Shown: positions 52,601-63,177 of the stretch, piece by piece
Position numbering within the stretch: position 1 is the first letter of the stretch
Layout: every line of letters starts with the position of its first letter
From: Crambe crambe
Lineage: Eukaryota; Porifera; Demospongiae; Poecilosclerida; Crambeidae
Direction: 5' to 3'
DNA: 64,000 nt
Assembly: GCA_963924555.1 (NCBI GenBank)
Contig: OZ004582.1
Location: 372,001 to 436,000 of the forward strand
Translations under genes and position numbers: made by a program
Notes under the pieces: model-generated
The model's input: the letters and a program-made list of their open reading frames with translations, nothing else
The model's database searches: none
What the model was told of the DNA's origin: nothing

Positions 52601-52674
52601 ATGTCTTCCTCCTCTTTCCTTCCCTACTCTTAATTTTGTTTCTTCTTTCTTTCTTTCTTTTTTACATGCTTAGA

Positions 52675-52945
52675 TAGGCATACTCTTAATTACATACATG
52701 CGCCTGGACATCCAGGTGTGCACCAAACATGCGCATCTCACATGTCAATTTATTTACATGCTTAGATAGGCACACCATTTACTATTTCTTTTCCTTTGGT
52801 GTGCACCAAACATGTGCATCTCACATGTCAATTTATTTACATGTTATTATTTCTTTTCCTTTACCTACATGCGTCTGGACATCCAGGTGTGCACCAAGAC
52901 ATGTGCAACTCACTTGTTTCATTATCATGCTTAGATAGGCACGCT
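52675..52945 (+). repeat. Local repeats around GTGTGCACCAAACATG
   Basis: Three imperfect copies of a unit with CTGGACATCCAGGTGTGCAC, CATGTGCATCTCACATGTCA, ATTTATTTACATG and CTTAGATAGGCAC. CTGGACATCCAG and GTGCAC are themselves palindromes. Confidence 0.75.
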
Positions 52946-53040
52946 GATTTTTTTTGAATTTTTTATTTTACCGGCTTTTCTACACAACACATACAAAAGG
53001 TTTTACCTAAACTCTGAAGGATTTCACCAAACTAATGTAC

Positions 53041-53460
53041 TCAATTCATGTCTCCATCCTTCAGCTGATGGCGTTGATCCTACATAAAAACAAGTGAGGT
53101 AAGTTGTGAGCCTAGCTATCTATCACACTTATAGAGCTAAGTGAACTTACCTGGCTTAGCTAACGATAACTCTAGCTACATTACTCAGCGCTAGCATACC
53201 TGCTACTAATAATCATTTCTAAGCTAGTCTAGCTAGGTAACTTACCCGGGTGCCGTCTTGACCATCAAGACGCTCGCTTATAACTTTCCCAGTAACTTTT
53301 TCTTGAAATTGAGATAATACTTTTAGAAGCCTATAAAAGGTAAGAATTATCGGGAGAGTGTAGCCATCGCTAAACAAGGATTGAAATCAAAACAATACCT
53401 TCCGGGTGGTAGCAGTGTATCTATGGACCAACTTGCCCCCAGGGTTCGGTACTCAGTAGC
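53041..53460 (-). CDS. Last three exons of a spliced gene, unknown product
   Basis: Minus-strand exon 53460-53399 (ATEYRTLGASWSIDTLLPPG) ends in phase 2 at donor AG|GTATTG. After a 68-bp intron ending TTTTATAG, exon 53330-53246 completes an Arg codon and reads LLKVLSQFQEKVTGKVISER then LDGQDGTR to donor CGG|GTAAGT in phase 0. After a 166-bp intron ending TTTTATGTAG, exon 53079-53041 reads DQRHQLKDGDMN and a TGA. Three exons with matching phases and good sites make a real gene likely. There are no transposon motifs, so it may be a host gene. I do not recognise the protein; upstream exons are uncertain. Confidence 0.5.
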
Positions 53461-53955
53461 CTAAAGCTTCTTCTACCTTCTAAGTATTGAAGGCTTGAGG
53501 CGATCTCGCTCCGATCTCTTTCAGTGCAACGTTTTTCCACCTTGATCATGTGATTTTATTTCCGCTGTTACGCGTATGTGGTTTATTTGGTTCCGCCCAT
53601 AATCGGTTAAATGACTTGATCACTAATTACCCTCAGGTAACGAACTTTCACACTCCCATATCTCAGTACTCTTTAGGTGTTAAAAATGTTTTCTTCACTT
53701 AAAGAGAAAGAGCTTTAAAATGGTATATTTAGTTTTTAATTTGATCAAAAAATGGTCACGAAAAAGTGACCTGAAGACGCAAAACATGCAATGCATAAGG
53801 AAAGTTCTCTGAGTAGTCTTCTTTGTTAGTCTGCAAATAGTGAAAGGTGAGTGATATATACCAGCCAGTTTCTCCACGAGGGTGACCGGAGACCCACATG
53901 CATTGACTGAAACCAGCTTCAGGTGGTGGTACACTAGGGCCTCCAGAGGACTTAC

Positions 53956-54120
53956 CTTGTGATAGAAATGGAGCAGATATGGCTATCTTCTTTCCAATAG
54001 CTGTCTCTGCTGAGACTGGCCTTTCTTGAACCTCAACTTCTGAAGAGTGTGGAGAAGGCACTGCTGAGGTCTCCAAGTTAGAAGAGACCCTTGAAACACC
54101 CCTAGGGCGACGTCGACGAT
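53956..54120 (-). CDS. Candidate upstream exon, basic and Ser/Pro-rich
   Basis: The minus strand reads LLNRRRRPRGVSRVSSNLET followed by SAVPSPHSSEVEVQERPVSA and IGKKIAISAPFLSQ to a consensus donor CAAG|GTAAGT (53955/53956 border) in phase 1. A disordered, basic segment of nuclear-protein type. It points toward the three-exon gene at 53.04-53.46 kb and may belong to it, but the phase does not fit directly, so another exon would have to lie between. Confidence 0.35.
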
Positions 54121-54749
54121 TTAAAAGTCTAGTTTTAGTATAGTCAATTAGCTAGTAGAATACAACTTTCTAGCCTTCTATGCATTACTAGTTTCAAACT
54201 GCGCTCTACCAAAGTTAGCTGCTTCTCCAATCTTCGTGGTCAGTCAATCATAATTATGACTTAGGCTAGCGGTGTATACTATAGAATAAAATTATTTTTA
54301 AAAAAATTGAGCTTCGGAAAATGGAAGTATAGTCAATTTCCAAGCCTGTGGAGAAGAGTTTGAACGTGTTAAGATGATTTTTTAAATTAAGGCGTGAACA
54401 CTGCCAACACCCTTCTAGCTCCCAGTTTCAACGTTTGCTTGTTAAGGGAGGTTATGACCAATTTACTAGCTTATCCTAATGTACAGTTTATAGTAAAGTA
54501 GCAGTCAAAGATTGGACACTCCACTTGATCAATATTAGTCCTATCACACATTGAATTATTGAACTTTGAAAAATGTCTTTTGTCCAGTTAGGAATGCAGA
54601 ACTTCCAAAACAAAAATATATATACCATTTTAAGGGTGGTCGGACATAGTAACGCGCGGTTGCATGATTTTAACCACACGCGATTAATTACAACCACTTG
54701 GCTTTCGCGCAATCAACTTCACTAAAATAACAGTGTAGTAGCAATTTGG

Positions 54750-55600
54750 TGCGCAATCTTGAGAGGAAGCTGCAAGTTGTTGCAGCAGGAAGCAGAGATG
54801 CAATGCCAGGAGAGGTAAATATTCAGGCCCTGCTCCCCCAGAATCTCCTTCTCTCCCAGAATCAAAAGCTTGTGCAAGCAGCAGAGCAGGTGGACTTTTC
54901 TACTTTGTCGGCTTATGTCTCTAGTGGTAGTGTTGGTTTTAGTCATTCCAGAACTCTCCGTATCCATGAGTCAACATGCTCATGGAACCAATACTATCCA
55001 GTCTTGACATTTCTTTTCAGTGGCCACCTCTATGCAGACTACATTAGGATGAGTGAATGGCTGGGACTCCTGACTTAAACAGTGGCACCGGATAATAGAG
55101 AAGCTTGAGCAGCATGTCACCGAGTTGGCAGTAGTCAGGTAAGACAAATTATAGCGGGTGATATTACATGGTTCACCCACCGAACGAAGAGAGGACCAGG
55201 GCATAACTGGTACCTCTGGGGTAACATCCTGGACGAGTTGATGGGAAAGGTGAAGGATTCTGGTTTTCCATCAAGGAAATAATTACTGATAAGGATTCGT
55301 CCATCTTCTGCCGACCAATCACTGCACGAAAACCCTGCATAAGGATTTAAAGCGGAGCAAGTGTGCTGAGTAACTTGATCTCATCTGATAAGGTACAGGA
55401 GTCTGATGATCCCCTGAAGTCTTTTTCTGAGGCAATTCTGAACTTCCACTCTCACTATCTCCCTGGTGCTACCACGAGAAGGTAATGCATCCTGAATGCG
55501 TATCCAATTAATGAGCACCAAATCTTCTTTAGTTGAACCAGGATGGAACTCCTTATCAGAGTGCAGAGAGATTCACCTGTTGGTCCCGAGCTGGTGGTTT
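54750..55600 (+). pseudogene. Unclassified transposon protein remnant
   Basis: An open stretch (LERKLQVVAAGSRDAMPGEV; LVQAAEQVDFSTLSAYVSSG) is followed, over several frames, by HITWFTHRTKRGPGHNWYLW-like, KDSGFPSRK, DKDSSIFC and NHCTKTLHKDLKRSKC. The DKDxS...NHxxKTLHKDL pattern recurs in uncharacterised multi-copy proteins of sponges and fish and resembles an RNase H-like core. Heavily broken; class not identified. Confidence 0.3.
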
Positions 55601-56555
55601 CAAGGACTTACTGGAGTACAAAAAGGAATAGCCACATAGTTGACTTACAGTCTTGTTTTTTATAGAACTTCGGTAAGGTTTTCTATCTTGTCATGATGGA
55701 AGTGGACATGTGAACTGTATACCACGTCACAGCCTCTCACCCTCGTACCTGAGAGCATGGCGCAAGGGTCTGGTAACATTTTATAGGTTCAAGCAACCGA
55801 AACCCCAGAAAGCGTATAGGTAAAGCTGTTGCAAAAAAAAAAAAAAAAATTGCACAGGAATGCTTCAAGAACCCTGTTACCACTAAGTATGACTTGGGTA
55901 ACAGGTATAGCTACTTAATTATTCGAGGAAGTATTTACAATAAATGGATTTGATAATTATAAGAAAGCTACTCGGTTCTTCAATCGTTACTCAGCTTAAT
56001 GCTCAAATCACTAGAGCTCAAAAGTCTCGACGTGCTGACAACTTGAAGCTGTGAGATTTCTTCTTCGGCAAGGCATAGCACTGCGTGGGCATTCTGAAGA
56101 AGACCCCGGCTATTAACTATGTGGTGAATGATGTCAAAGACTGGATCAAGGAAGGGAAATATTGGGAAATATTTGAATGGAGGCATGGCTTGTGACAAAG
56201 AGTGTCCACAATATTACCAAGTAGTAGTAGGTACTTTCCTCTTTGGTGGTGCTCTGCCACCCGTCCTTTAGGCATATCACCATATTACCCACTTCTCTCA
56301 CTTTCTGGTCTGTTATAAATAAATGTTGAATACAGGAATCTCAAATATTTGCAAAGGACTTGTGGAATTTACTATTATGCCAATTAATTTTGTTGACTTG
56401 CGAGTCTTACCTTGTCATTCTGAAAGAGTGGTACAGTCCGGACGGTCTGTACTGTAGCTAGTCTGTCATTAAACTCGAGTTACTTAGGCTTTTTTTAATT
56501 TTATTTTTATTTTCTGCTGGATCTATTAGCTATAATTATTTATCGCATGTCGGCT
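55600..56555. other. Region without recognisable genes; A17 tract
   Basis: No conserved coding. A run of 17 A at 55833-55849 could be the poly(A) trace of a retrotransposed transcript, but no 3' end of a known element was identified before it. Confidence 0.4.
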
Positions 56556-56559
56556 ACTG

Positions 56560-57240
56560 GTGGCAGCACCTAGAGATGCATCGAAAGTTACAGAAGAAAG
56601 AAGTTGGACCTGTCTGCCAGCGGAAGGCGAACAACCAAGCCATGGCTACCATAGCTGGCCAAAGAGTTATAACATTGCTAGCTATTACGATGTCAAGAAG
56701 CCAGAGTGGAAGAGGATGCTGAAGATAAACAATCAGCTTCAGCTTCTAATTACTCTCAGAGAGGAGCAAAAGAAATGGCTAGGGGCTTGAAATGGAAAAG
56801 CAAATGCAAGCTGATAGAGAAAGAATCAGACAAGAAGAAGAGCTGAAAAGACAGCAATTGAAAACCCATCAGATGGCACGTATGGCCAAAAATGATGACG
56901 CAGAACTCTACCTGAACAGATTTCATACTCAGGTGGATGATGAATCTTTGACCACTAGATGAATCTTTGACCACTACTAGCAAATCGGGTCAAGAAGTTA
57001 TCACAGAAATGACTATGATGTCACCAAAAAGAGCATTATGGAAATGTACAATCTTCACAATGGAACAATGGGGCACAGAGGAACAACATTCTCTCAGAGA
57101 ATGTGGCATCGATGGATCGAAGGCTGTGACAAGGAAAAGATAGGAGATAAGTACAACGTAATGCCAACAGCCTGCAGAAATTTCTGCAGAGACAAGAATC
57201 CTAGTGAAGGTAGAGAACTCTGTGCACTAGCAGACTAATT
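56560..57240 (+). pseudogene. Gypsy-type gag with SCAN-like region
   Basis: Reads SYYDVKKPEWKRMLKINNQL, a charged helix (RERIRQEEELKRQQLKTHQM), ARMAKNDDAELYLNRFHTQV, then NDYDVTKKSIMEMYNLHNGT, then RGTTFSQRMWHRWIEGCDKE, and RDKNPSEGRELCALAD. The order DDAE-YL-x-x-F, YDVTKKSI, RMW and the final alanine-rich helix match gag proteins of the Gypsy group from which vertebrate SCAN domains arose. Two frameshifts or stops (56790, 56960). A CCHC knuckle should follow but at 57241 the LTR of Gypsy G begins, so the pieces are adjacent, not one element. Confidence 0.5.
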
Positions 57241-57380
57241 CTTCATTGGTAGTGTAGTGTAACACTTCATTAACACTTACATCATCACATTCTTTGTTCA
57301 CATGCATGAGTCATGCTCACACTTTCCATGATGACAGAACCTCATGTACAGAGTCAATATAGACAGTTGAATCACTATAT

Positions 57381-57398
57381 TGGTGACCCCGACGCCCA
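57381..57398 (+). promoter_or_regulatory. Primer-binding site of Gypsy G
   Basis: TGGTGACCCCGACGCCCA begins with TGG, the complement of a tRNA CCA end, and lies directly after the LTR-like segment and just before gag. This is where a host tRNA would prime minus-strand DNA. The tRNA was not identified. Confidence 0.6.
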
Positions 57399-57950
57399 AA
57401 ATCGTTCAATTATTTTGGTTTTACTATGGCTCGAGAAGAACAAGCAAGCTACCCAGTTTCTGGATGTCTCAACCTCGTGTGTGGTTCGCTCAGGCAGAAG
57501 CCCAATTTACCCTGAGGGGCATCACAGCAGATGAAACTAAATACTACTATGTCGTAGCTGCATTGGACCAAGGTACCGCAACTCGGTTGTTGAATTTGCT
57601 CAGCCATCCCCCAACAGAAGATAAGTACCCAACTTTGAAAACCAGGTTGCTTGAAACTTTCGATCTCTCAGAGCAAGAGAGAGCAGCTAAACTCCTACAT
57701 TTGAGACCCCTGGGAGACTCCAAACCTTCAACCTTGATGGATGAGATGCTAGCACTTTGTTCCTTGAGAGACTCCCAGTGGATTCAAGATAGAAGACTGC
57801 AGACTTCTGGCAAGAAGAGCTGATGCTTTGAGATTTAGGATCCAACACTCATGCAGTGGAAAGGAAATTTCCTAAACCACCCAAGACCGACCCTAAGTCT
57901 ACTTCTTTGTTTCTACCACTGGAAATTTGGTAGTTCAGCCAAGAAATGCC
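57399..57950 (+). pseudogene. Gypsy G gag
   Basis: In frame 57380-57823: QPRVWFAQAEAQFTLRGITA, TKYYYVVAALDQGTATRLLN, HPPTEDKYPTLKTRLLETFD and EQERAAKLLHLRPLGDSKPS, the capsid order of this Gypsy family. After a frameshift near 57800, the knuckle-like CFYHWKFGSSAKKCQPPC follows (57903-57957). Copy E shares the last two blocks. Confidence 0.8.
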
Positions 57951-57959
57951 AGCCCCCAT

Positions 57960-59366
57960 GCACATGGCAGGGAAACGAACAGGCCGGTCGTCAATAATGG
58001 CTGCGACGACCGGCCTAAAGGATTGTCTTTTCTTTGTTCATGATACACACAGTGGCCGATGCTTCTTAGTTGACACTGGAGCTGAAGTTAGCGTATTGCC
58101 GGTCTCTAGTTTGGACTCTCGCTCATCCCCAACGGGTCCTTCACTCACTGCAGCTAATGGCAGCAATATCAAAACTCCACCTCGACTCTGGCACATATGA
58201 CTGGTCTTTCGTAGTAGCAGACGTGGGGAAACCCCTACTCGGGGCCGATTTCTTAAGGGCCAATTCTCTATTAGTGGACCTCACACACAAGTAGCTGGTG
58301 GATGCAAAGACTTTTGTTTCTCCCCTCGGCCACACCACTTTTTCTGCCCCACACTTAGGAGCAATCTCCTGTTCCAGCGACAAATTCAGCTCGATTATAG
58401 CTGAATTTCCAACAATCACTACCCCAAAGTTTACCCAAACTCGACCTAAACATGGAGTAGAACATTTCATTCCAACTCAAGGCCCACCCCTCCAACATGA
58501 CTAAAAAGGAATTTGCCAACATGGAGGCTATGGTCATCATCAGACCATCCTCTCTCCACATGGTGCCTAAATCCTCAGGTGGATGGAGACCTTGTGGGGA
58601 CTACAGACGTCTAAATCAAGTGACCACTCCGGATCGATACCCAGTTCCCCAAGATTTCTCCGCAAACTTGGCTGGGAAGGAATTTTCCTCCAAAATAGAC
58701 CTGGTCAAAGGCTACCACCAGATCCCAGTGGCACCACAAGACATACCAAAAACAGCCATTATCATCCCCTTTGGCCTTTACGAGTTTGTGAGGATGCCAT
58801 TTGGGTTGAAGAATGCGGCACAAGCCTTCCTACAGGAATCTCAAAGAGGCACTTAAAGCAAAGCTGGTTCCATACTCTACCTTGGGAATACGAACTGCAC
58901 CTAAAGAGGACATTGGTTGCTCAACTGCAGAGTTAGTCCAGTACCTGGAGATTTCATCCCAAACCCAGCTCAGGGCCCTGATCAAAGAAGTCATTTACAG
59001 GAGTTAAGGAACAAATTCTCTAACCTCGCTCCTGTACCAACATCTCAACAGCCAGAGAGTTTGCCTACAAATCCCAAGTTTGTCTTCATCAGAAAAGATA
59101 AACATTGTACGCCCCTGGAGAAACCTTACGACGGCCCCTTCCAGGTCCTTGAGACAGGACCTAAATTCTTCAAAGTCATTCGAAATGGCAAGACAGATTT
59201 GGACAGACTTAAGCCCGCACACCAGGACTTGGACCCTATTGCACCTTCATTCATCCCCCTACCCCAGCACATCCACCCCCTCCCCAACCTTATGTCACAA
59301 GATATGGACAGACCATGCGACCTACAGCAAAATAATCAGGACCTGTATGTCCAACTGGCTTTGTAA
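57960..59366 (+). pseudogene. Gypsy G pol: protease, RT N-half, integrase C-part
   Basis: Protease: FLVDTGAEVSVLPVSSLD, then in another frame [70 protein letters not shown] and [15 protein letters not shown]. At about 58832 the sequence jumps to the integrase C-terminal part ([28 protein letters not shown]), then KPYDGPFQVLETGPKFFKVI and DLDRLKPAHQD. YxDD, RNase H and the whole integrase catalytic core are deleted. Further frameshifts lie near 58180, 58300 and 58930. Confidence 0.85.
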
Positions 59367-59371
59367 ATAGT

Positions 59372-59760
59372 GTGTCCGAGGATGGGGTTCATTGTAAGGA
59401 ATGTGCCGTATTCGCTCTTAATGACATTCAGAAGCAAAAGTTGGGTATGTTCATAGCAAAGCCTTTTCAGCTGTACACTACCAGTTTTCTTCATCATGAG
59501 AAGCTTGAATATCATCAAGACTCGATGACAAAATGGTGGCTTTCAAAGAGTCTTGTTCTTTCCCAACTCATAATGTTTCCTGTATGCTCAAAAAAAGGCG
59601 TGAAGAGCAGATATCTCAAAATATCCTTGTGTTGCTTCTGCGTGAAGCATTCTTTTTGAGGACACAGGGATGACTCTACAGCAACTGAATTTGATAATAA
59701 AAAATCGCTGGAAGAAGTCTTGAGGAGGACCTCACATGATATTTTTATTGTTATGCTAAG
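59372..59760 (+). pseudogene. hAT transposase N-terminus (TTF-type zinc finger, DUF4371 start)
   Basis: Reads SEDGVHCKECAVFALNDIQK, LGMFIAKPFQLYTTSFLHHE and YHQDSMTK, then after frame changes FPTHNVSCMLKKRREEQISQ and GHRDDSTATEFDNKKSLEE. The C-x2-C zinc-finger and the HRDDS block are typical of ZMYM1-like/DUF4371 hAT proteins. It begins within a few bases of the Gypsy G end and is lost after 59740. Confidence 0.7.
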
Positions 59761-60062
59761 TGTAAGTTACTTGAGAAAGTGGAGAACTCATTTCTCAGAT
59801 TAGCTTTATCTCCCATCCGTGTTCATTCAGTGTCAGGCAAAATTTTGACTCCACTATTATGAATAAACATACTAGCATGCTAACAATGCTGACCACCTGC
59901 ATGGTACTTCATAATAGCATGTAATCACCAGTTGTAATTGCTATTTAAAGTAATTGAAATTGTAATTGATTATTTTGTGACAGGATACGATAACCAAGGT
60001 ACTACACAGAGGGGACCGTGAATCCACATTTGCTCTTCTTCACGATTCCATTTTGGAATCAT

Positions 60063-60988
60063 TCAGAGATTGCTCAAGCAATCTTCATTTGGCATGGGTA
60101 TGGATACATATAGATCTCTCCAGAGACTCTCAACCCTCTGATTGTGAATTGAGGTGTCAGCAATATGGCTTCCCCTACCAATCCCATGATACAAAGTCAT
60201 AAATGTTGCAACTAAAATATTTCCTCCTCTGCAGTCAGAGCGAACACGGGATGGTATGTTACAGGCTGTGACAAACAAATTGAAGACTGTATTTGCTCTA
60301 TTATTCGATGAACATTTCAAATACACGATTAACCTACTGTATCCATCAATTCCACCATGCACAACCATTTTCCACCAAATAAGGGCATGATTTCCATCGA
60401 TGTGCCACAAAGCATTTGGACACTGCACTATGTATGACCGTCGATGCACATATGTAGCCCATCGCAAACTAACACCAAGAGGATCTGTTCGTATCATTGC
60501 TTCCCTAATGTGACGTTCTTGAACATAAAAACCACAAGCTGCTAGCATGCTCCGCATAACACTGTAGCCTATGTTTGGATGCTCATTTTGCAACTAACAG
60601 ATGATCTGGTCAAGATGATGATCAGAAATATGAGAGAATCTAGATCTGACTTGTAAATTTAATGCAGCTAATCGACGTGATACTGTTCGAGAGGATACCA
60701 TAGCTGTTGTAGCAATAAAATATGGTCAATGCTGTAACAAGTAAAGAAATAATTTCAAATTTGGCTTACCAGAATAGAGCAGTGAGCTTCTATACCATCC
60801 TGAAACATGATCTCTTCTGAATCCTCGTAATACTGAATAAATCTATGAATTTGTCGTATTGCCTCCTGCAATTGTGACAACACTTCATTCCCAGCTCCAG
60901 GGGTGAGCCTTCTTATAACAGCTTCAACCCTACTTAATATTCGGTCAATGGCATTGGTATTAAAGAATCTGTTATGTCTCAATGTCAT
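60063..60988 (-). pseudogene. Integrase-core (rve-like) protein, two exons, near intact
   Basis: First exon: ATG at 60988, FNTNAIDRILSRVEAVIRRL and a helical segment to donor CTG|GTAAGC (about 60773). After an intron, the next exon (MVSSRTVSRRLAALNLQVRS) runs through one in-frame stop near 60594 to HPNIGYSVMRSMLAACGFYV, HIREAMIRTDPLGVSLRWA, PNALWHIDGNHALIWWKMVV with the first Asp, HGGIDGYSRLIVYLKCSSNN, IPSRVRSDCRGGNILVA with the second Asp, and HNQRVESLWRDLYV with the Glu. The DDE triad is kept. The usual C-terminal region is missing after 60063. This family is multi-copy in fish, corals and sponges and probably transposon derived. Splice phase at the intron is off by one in my reading. Confidence 0.7.
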
Positions 60989-61029
60989 CTCTCCTAGATC
61001 TATAAAAACACAATTATTATCCGGTAGCT

Positions 61030-61158
61030 ACGCGGTGCTGGTTCCTTGCGCACATCTTACGCCAATCCCCAGCTGGTTCCTTGCGCACGTCTTATGCCAA
61101 TCGCTAGCTGGTTCTTTGCACGTGTCTTATGCAAATCACTTGCGCACGTCTGGCGCGC
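61030..61158. repeat. 40-bp tandem repeat upstream of the integrase gene
   Basis: About three copies of GCTGGTTCCTTGCGCACGTC followed by TTATGCCAATC, spaced about 40 bp, the third with ATGCAAAT (an octamer-like word). It lies 45-170 bp upstream of the minus-strand integrase ATG, so a promoter role is possible. Confidence 0.7.
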
Positions 61159-61929
61159 CATGTAAACTAGCGGCTCCATTGGTGCCCCAGATGAAGCTGC
61201 TGTAATGAATTTTATTGAAATGATTAGTCACTATTAAATTACGAGGTATAGACTTTTAGTTACATCATTTTTAATGCTTATGGTGTGTATTAATTAGAAC
61301 TAAAAGAAGTGATCCAGATTCAAATCCATAATTGGGGCTTAAGATGCTTAAATGGTCTACACAATTGGGTTGTACATGTGCACGGTTAGGTTTACTAGCT
61401 AACTTGGATAAGGAGGAGAAATCAATTGCATAAGGCTGAATTGGAAGAAACTGAGGAGCAGCCTCCTTATAAAAAGAGAAAGCTGACACGTTGGTAAATT
61501 CACCTGAAGAATTTTTCCACTTCTGATGGTAAAAATAATCATTACAAGAATTGCAGTAATACTTATTTTAATTTAGAAGGGAAAGCTGCGTTAAACTTGT
61601 TGAAGGCACACTTCACAAGTGAAGTATATGAGAAGCTAACAGTGGAGCGGATGCCACTGAATCCAGCACAGAGCAAAAAGAATCTTCCAAAAAATGGAGT
61701 CTCAAGTATGATACTTAGTTGTGTCACCTAAATCCAGCAATCCAAAGGTAATTGTTCAGTTTGCAGAACTGGAGTTTGCAGTTGGGTTCTAGTACAGTTT
61801 TGCCTGCTGTCAAGCCCAAGATTATCATTCACTGTTCGGCAGTGCCACCACCACTTGGTAATGCATATGCGAGCTGCATAGATGGTTTCATTGAATAGTT
61901 AATTTTAGGTAGTGAACCAGAAGAAAAGA

Positions 61930-62282
61930 AGCGGGAGTCATCAGGTAATTTTCTAAAATTTATATGTTACATAGTGGCAATGTTTCTATGGTGTGTACCA
62001 CCACCAGCAGCAGCAGGTCAGAAGAAGAGTGTCACCAGGTAATTTGTTGTTATGTATTGTTCAGGTAATTCGTTGTTAATAGAACCCGGCCGGACTCTGC
62101 CGCCGCCACCACTGCCATCGGCAGCGAGTCAGAGAAGCTAGCCGGACTCTGCCACCGCCACCAGTAGCAGGACACAAAAAGAGAGTGTCACCATCAGGTA
62201 ATTCGTTGTTATTTGGTAGTCGGACTCTGCTGCCGCCACCAGCAGCAGCAGAGAACAAGCAAAAGAAAGTGGTATCACCTGG
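61930..62282 (+). repeat. Repeated Pro-Ala exon modules with ultrashort GT...AG spacers
   Basis: Modules at about 61995-62038 (VPPPAAAGQKKSVT), 62083-62142 (RTLPPPPLPSAASQRS), 62143-62197 (RTLPPPPVAGHKKRVSPS) and 62220-62281 (RTLLPPPAAAENKQKKVVSP) share the pattern R-T-L-P-P-P-x-A-K-K-V-S-P. Three of them end in G|GTAATT (module B runs directly into module C), and the segments between are 26 bp (62039-62064), 18 bp (62065-62082) and 22 bp (62198-62219), each starting GTAATT and ending AG. An earlier unit (EEKKRESS, about 61930-61945) also ends in AG|GTAATT. Not part of any gene I can complete. Confidence 0.65.
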
Positions 62283-62544
62283 TAATTTACTTTTTAAGTA
62301 TTTTACTGTTATTACTTGTATCTTGCTGATCTTATTGTCTGTGGGAACTCGCTATTCAACACTTACACACACTCGTTAATAATGATGACTCACAGGAAGT
62401 TGATGATTGCACACACTCATGAATAATCATATCTCCCTTTTTTAGCCAGAGATAGTTAGGCATTCTACGTTCAGTTCCTGGAATGTGTTTATGTGATTAG
62501 ACCTACCCAATAATGCAAACAAAATTTTTCAGTTCACCTACCCT

Positions 62545-62770
62545 TTAAACTATTCATACCAGAACCTGGTATAACTGAGCAGCCTCGCTGTAGGTGTTTC
62601 CTATATGAATCCCACTTGGTATATGATCGAAGGCATGATTTACAGTAAACATGAAACTTGGGGTCACTTTTATGGATTCTGCATGTGTGAAGTGAGATTT
62701 TCGAAACTTTTCGTTCCATAGGAACACGTTACATGAAAATAGTGATTCAACCTATGCATATTATTACAGG
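62545..62770 (-). pseudogene. Zinc-finger exon of a tnp2-type transposon protein
   Basis: Minus-strand CSYGTKSFENLTSHMQNP, a one-base frameshift, then KSDPKFHVYCKSCLRSYTKW followed by SYRKHLQRGC and donor AAAGG|GTAGGT (about 62548). Cys and His spacing fits two C2H2/C2HC fingers. I associate this N-terminal exon with tnp2-like transposon proteins of sponges and cnidarians. No further exons were found nearby. Confidence 0.5.
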
Positions 62771-62946
62771 AGTCAAAGTGGTGAGAGACCGTATTTTCAC
62801 AAGCCAAAGGCGTGTGAAAATACAACCTGAGTGAAATGACTCGCCATATTCCATGATGAGTGTACTAAATGAGTTATTCTATGGAGATGAGGAAGAGGGT
62901 CCGATGATCTAGAGATCGTTGTTGTGCCACCTGTCATGCTACATCA

Positions 62947-63177
62947 TTGTCTCAAGAGCAAGATTTGGATAGTGATGACGATTTTGGGATTTCACGAGCA
63001 CGCCAAACAATTATCCACTTCATTGTCAATGAATTCACCAGAAAATTTAATTATATTGGGTCAAATAAAGGACAGTTAATTATGTACAGAAAAAAAAAAC
63101 ATCAGTTAAAGGATGACTACACCAAACCAAAATGTCCCAGACTTCTCTCTCCATATCATGCACCACTGGCAACTTGA
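62947..63177 (+). CDS. Unrecognised ORF, 76 codons
   Basis: Acidic start (SQEQDLDSDDDFGISRARQT) then a mixed tail with a Lys-rich stretch. No domain recognised. It may be an exon of a transposon or chance. Confidence 0.2.
   Translation: MSQEQDLDSDDDFGISRARQTIIHFIVNEFTRKFNYIGSNKGQLIMYRKKKHQLKDDYTKPKCPRLLSPYHAPLAT

Larger units (their letters stand above)
57241..59370 (+). mobile_element. Gypsy retrotransposon copy G, internally deleted
   Basis: Plus-strand order: probable R/U5 part of a 5' LTR (57241-57380), primer-binding site, gag, protease, RT N-terminal half, then integrase C-terminal part. Same family as copy E. No 3' LTR is seen: after the integrase stop near 59366 the sequence becomes a hAT N-terminus at once. 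The integrity of the 5' side and the abrupt 3' side suggest truncation by the later element. Confidence 0.8.
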
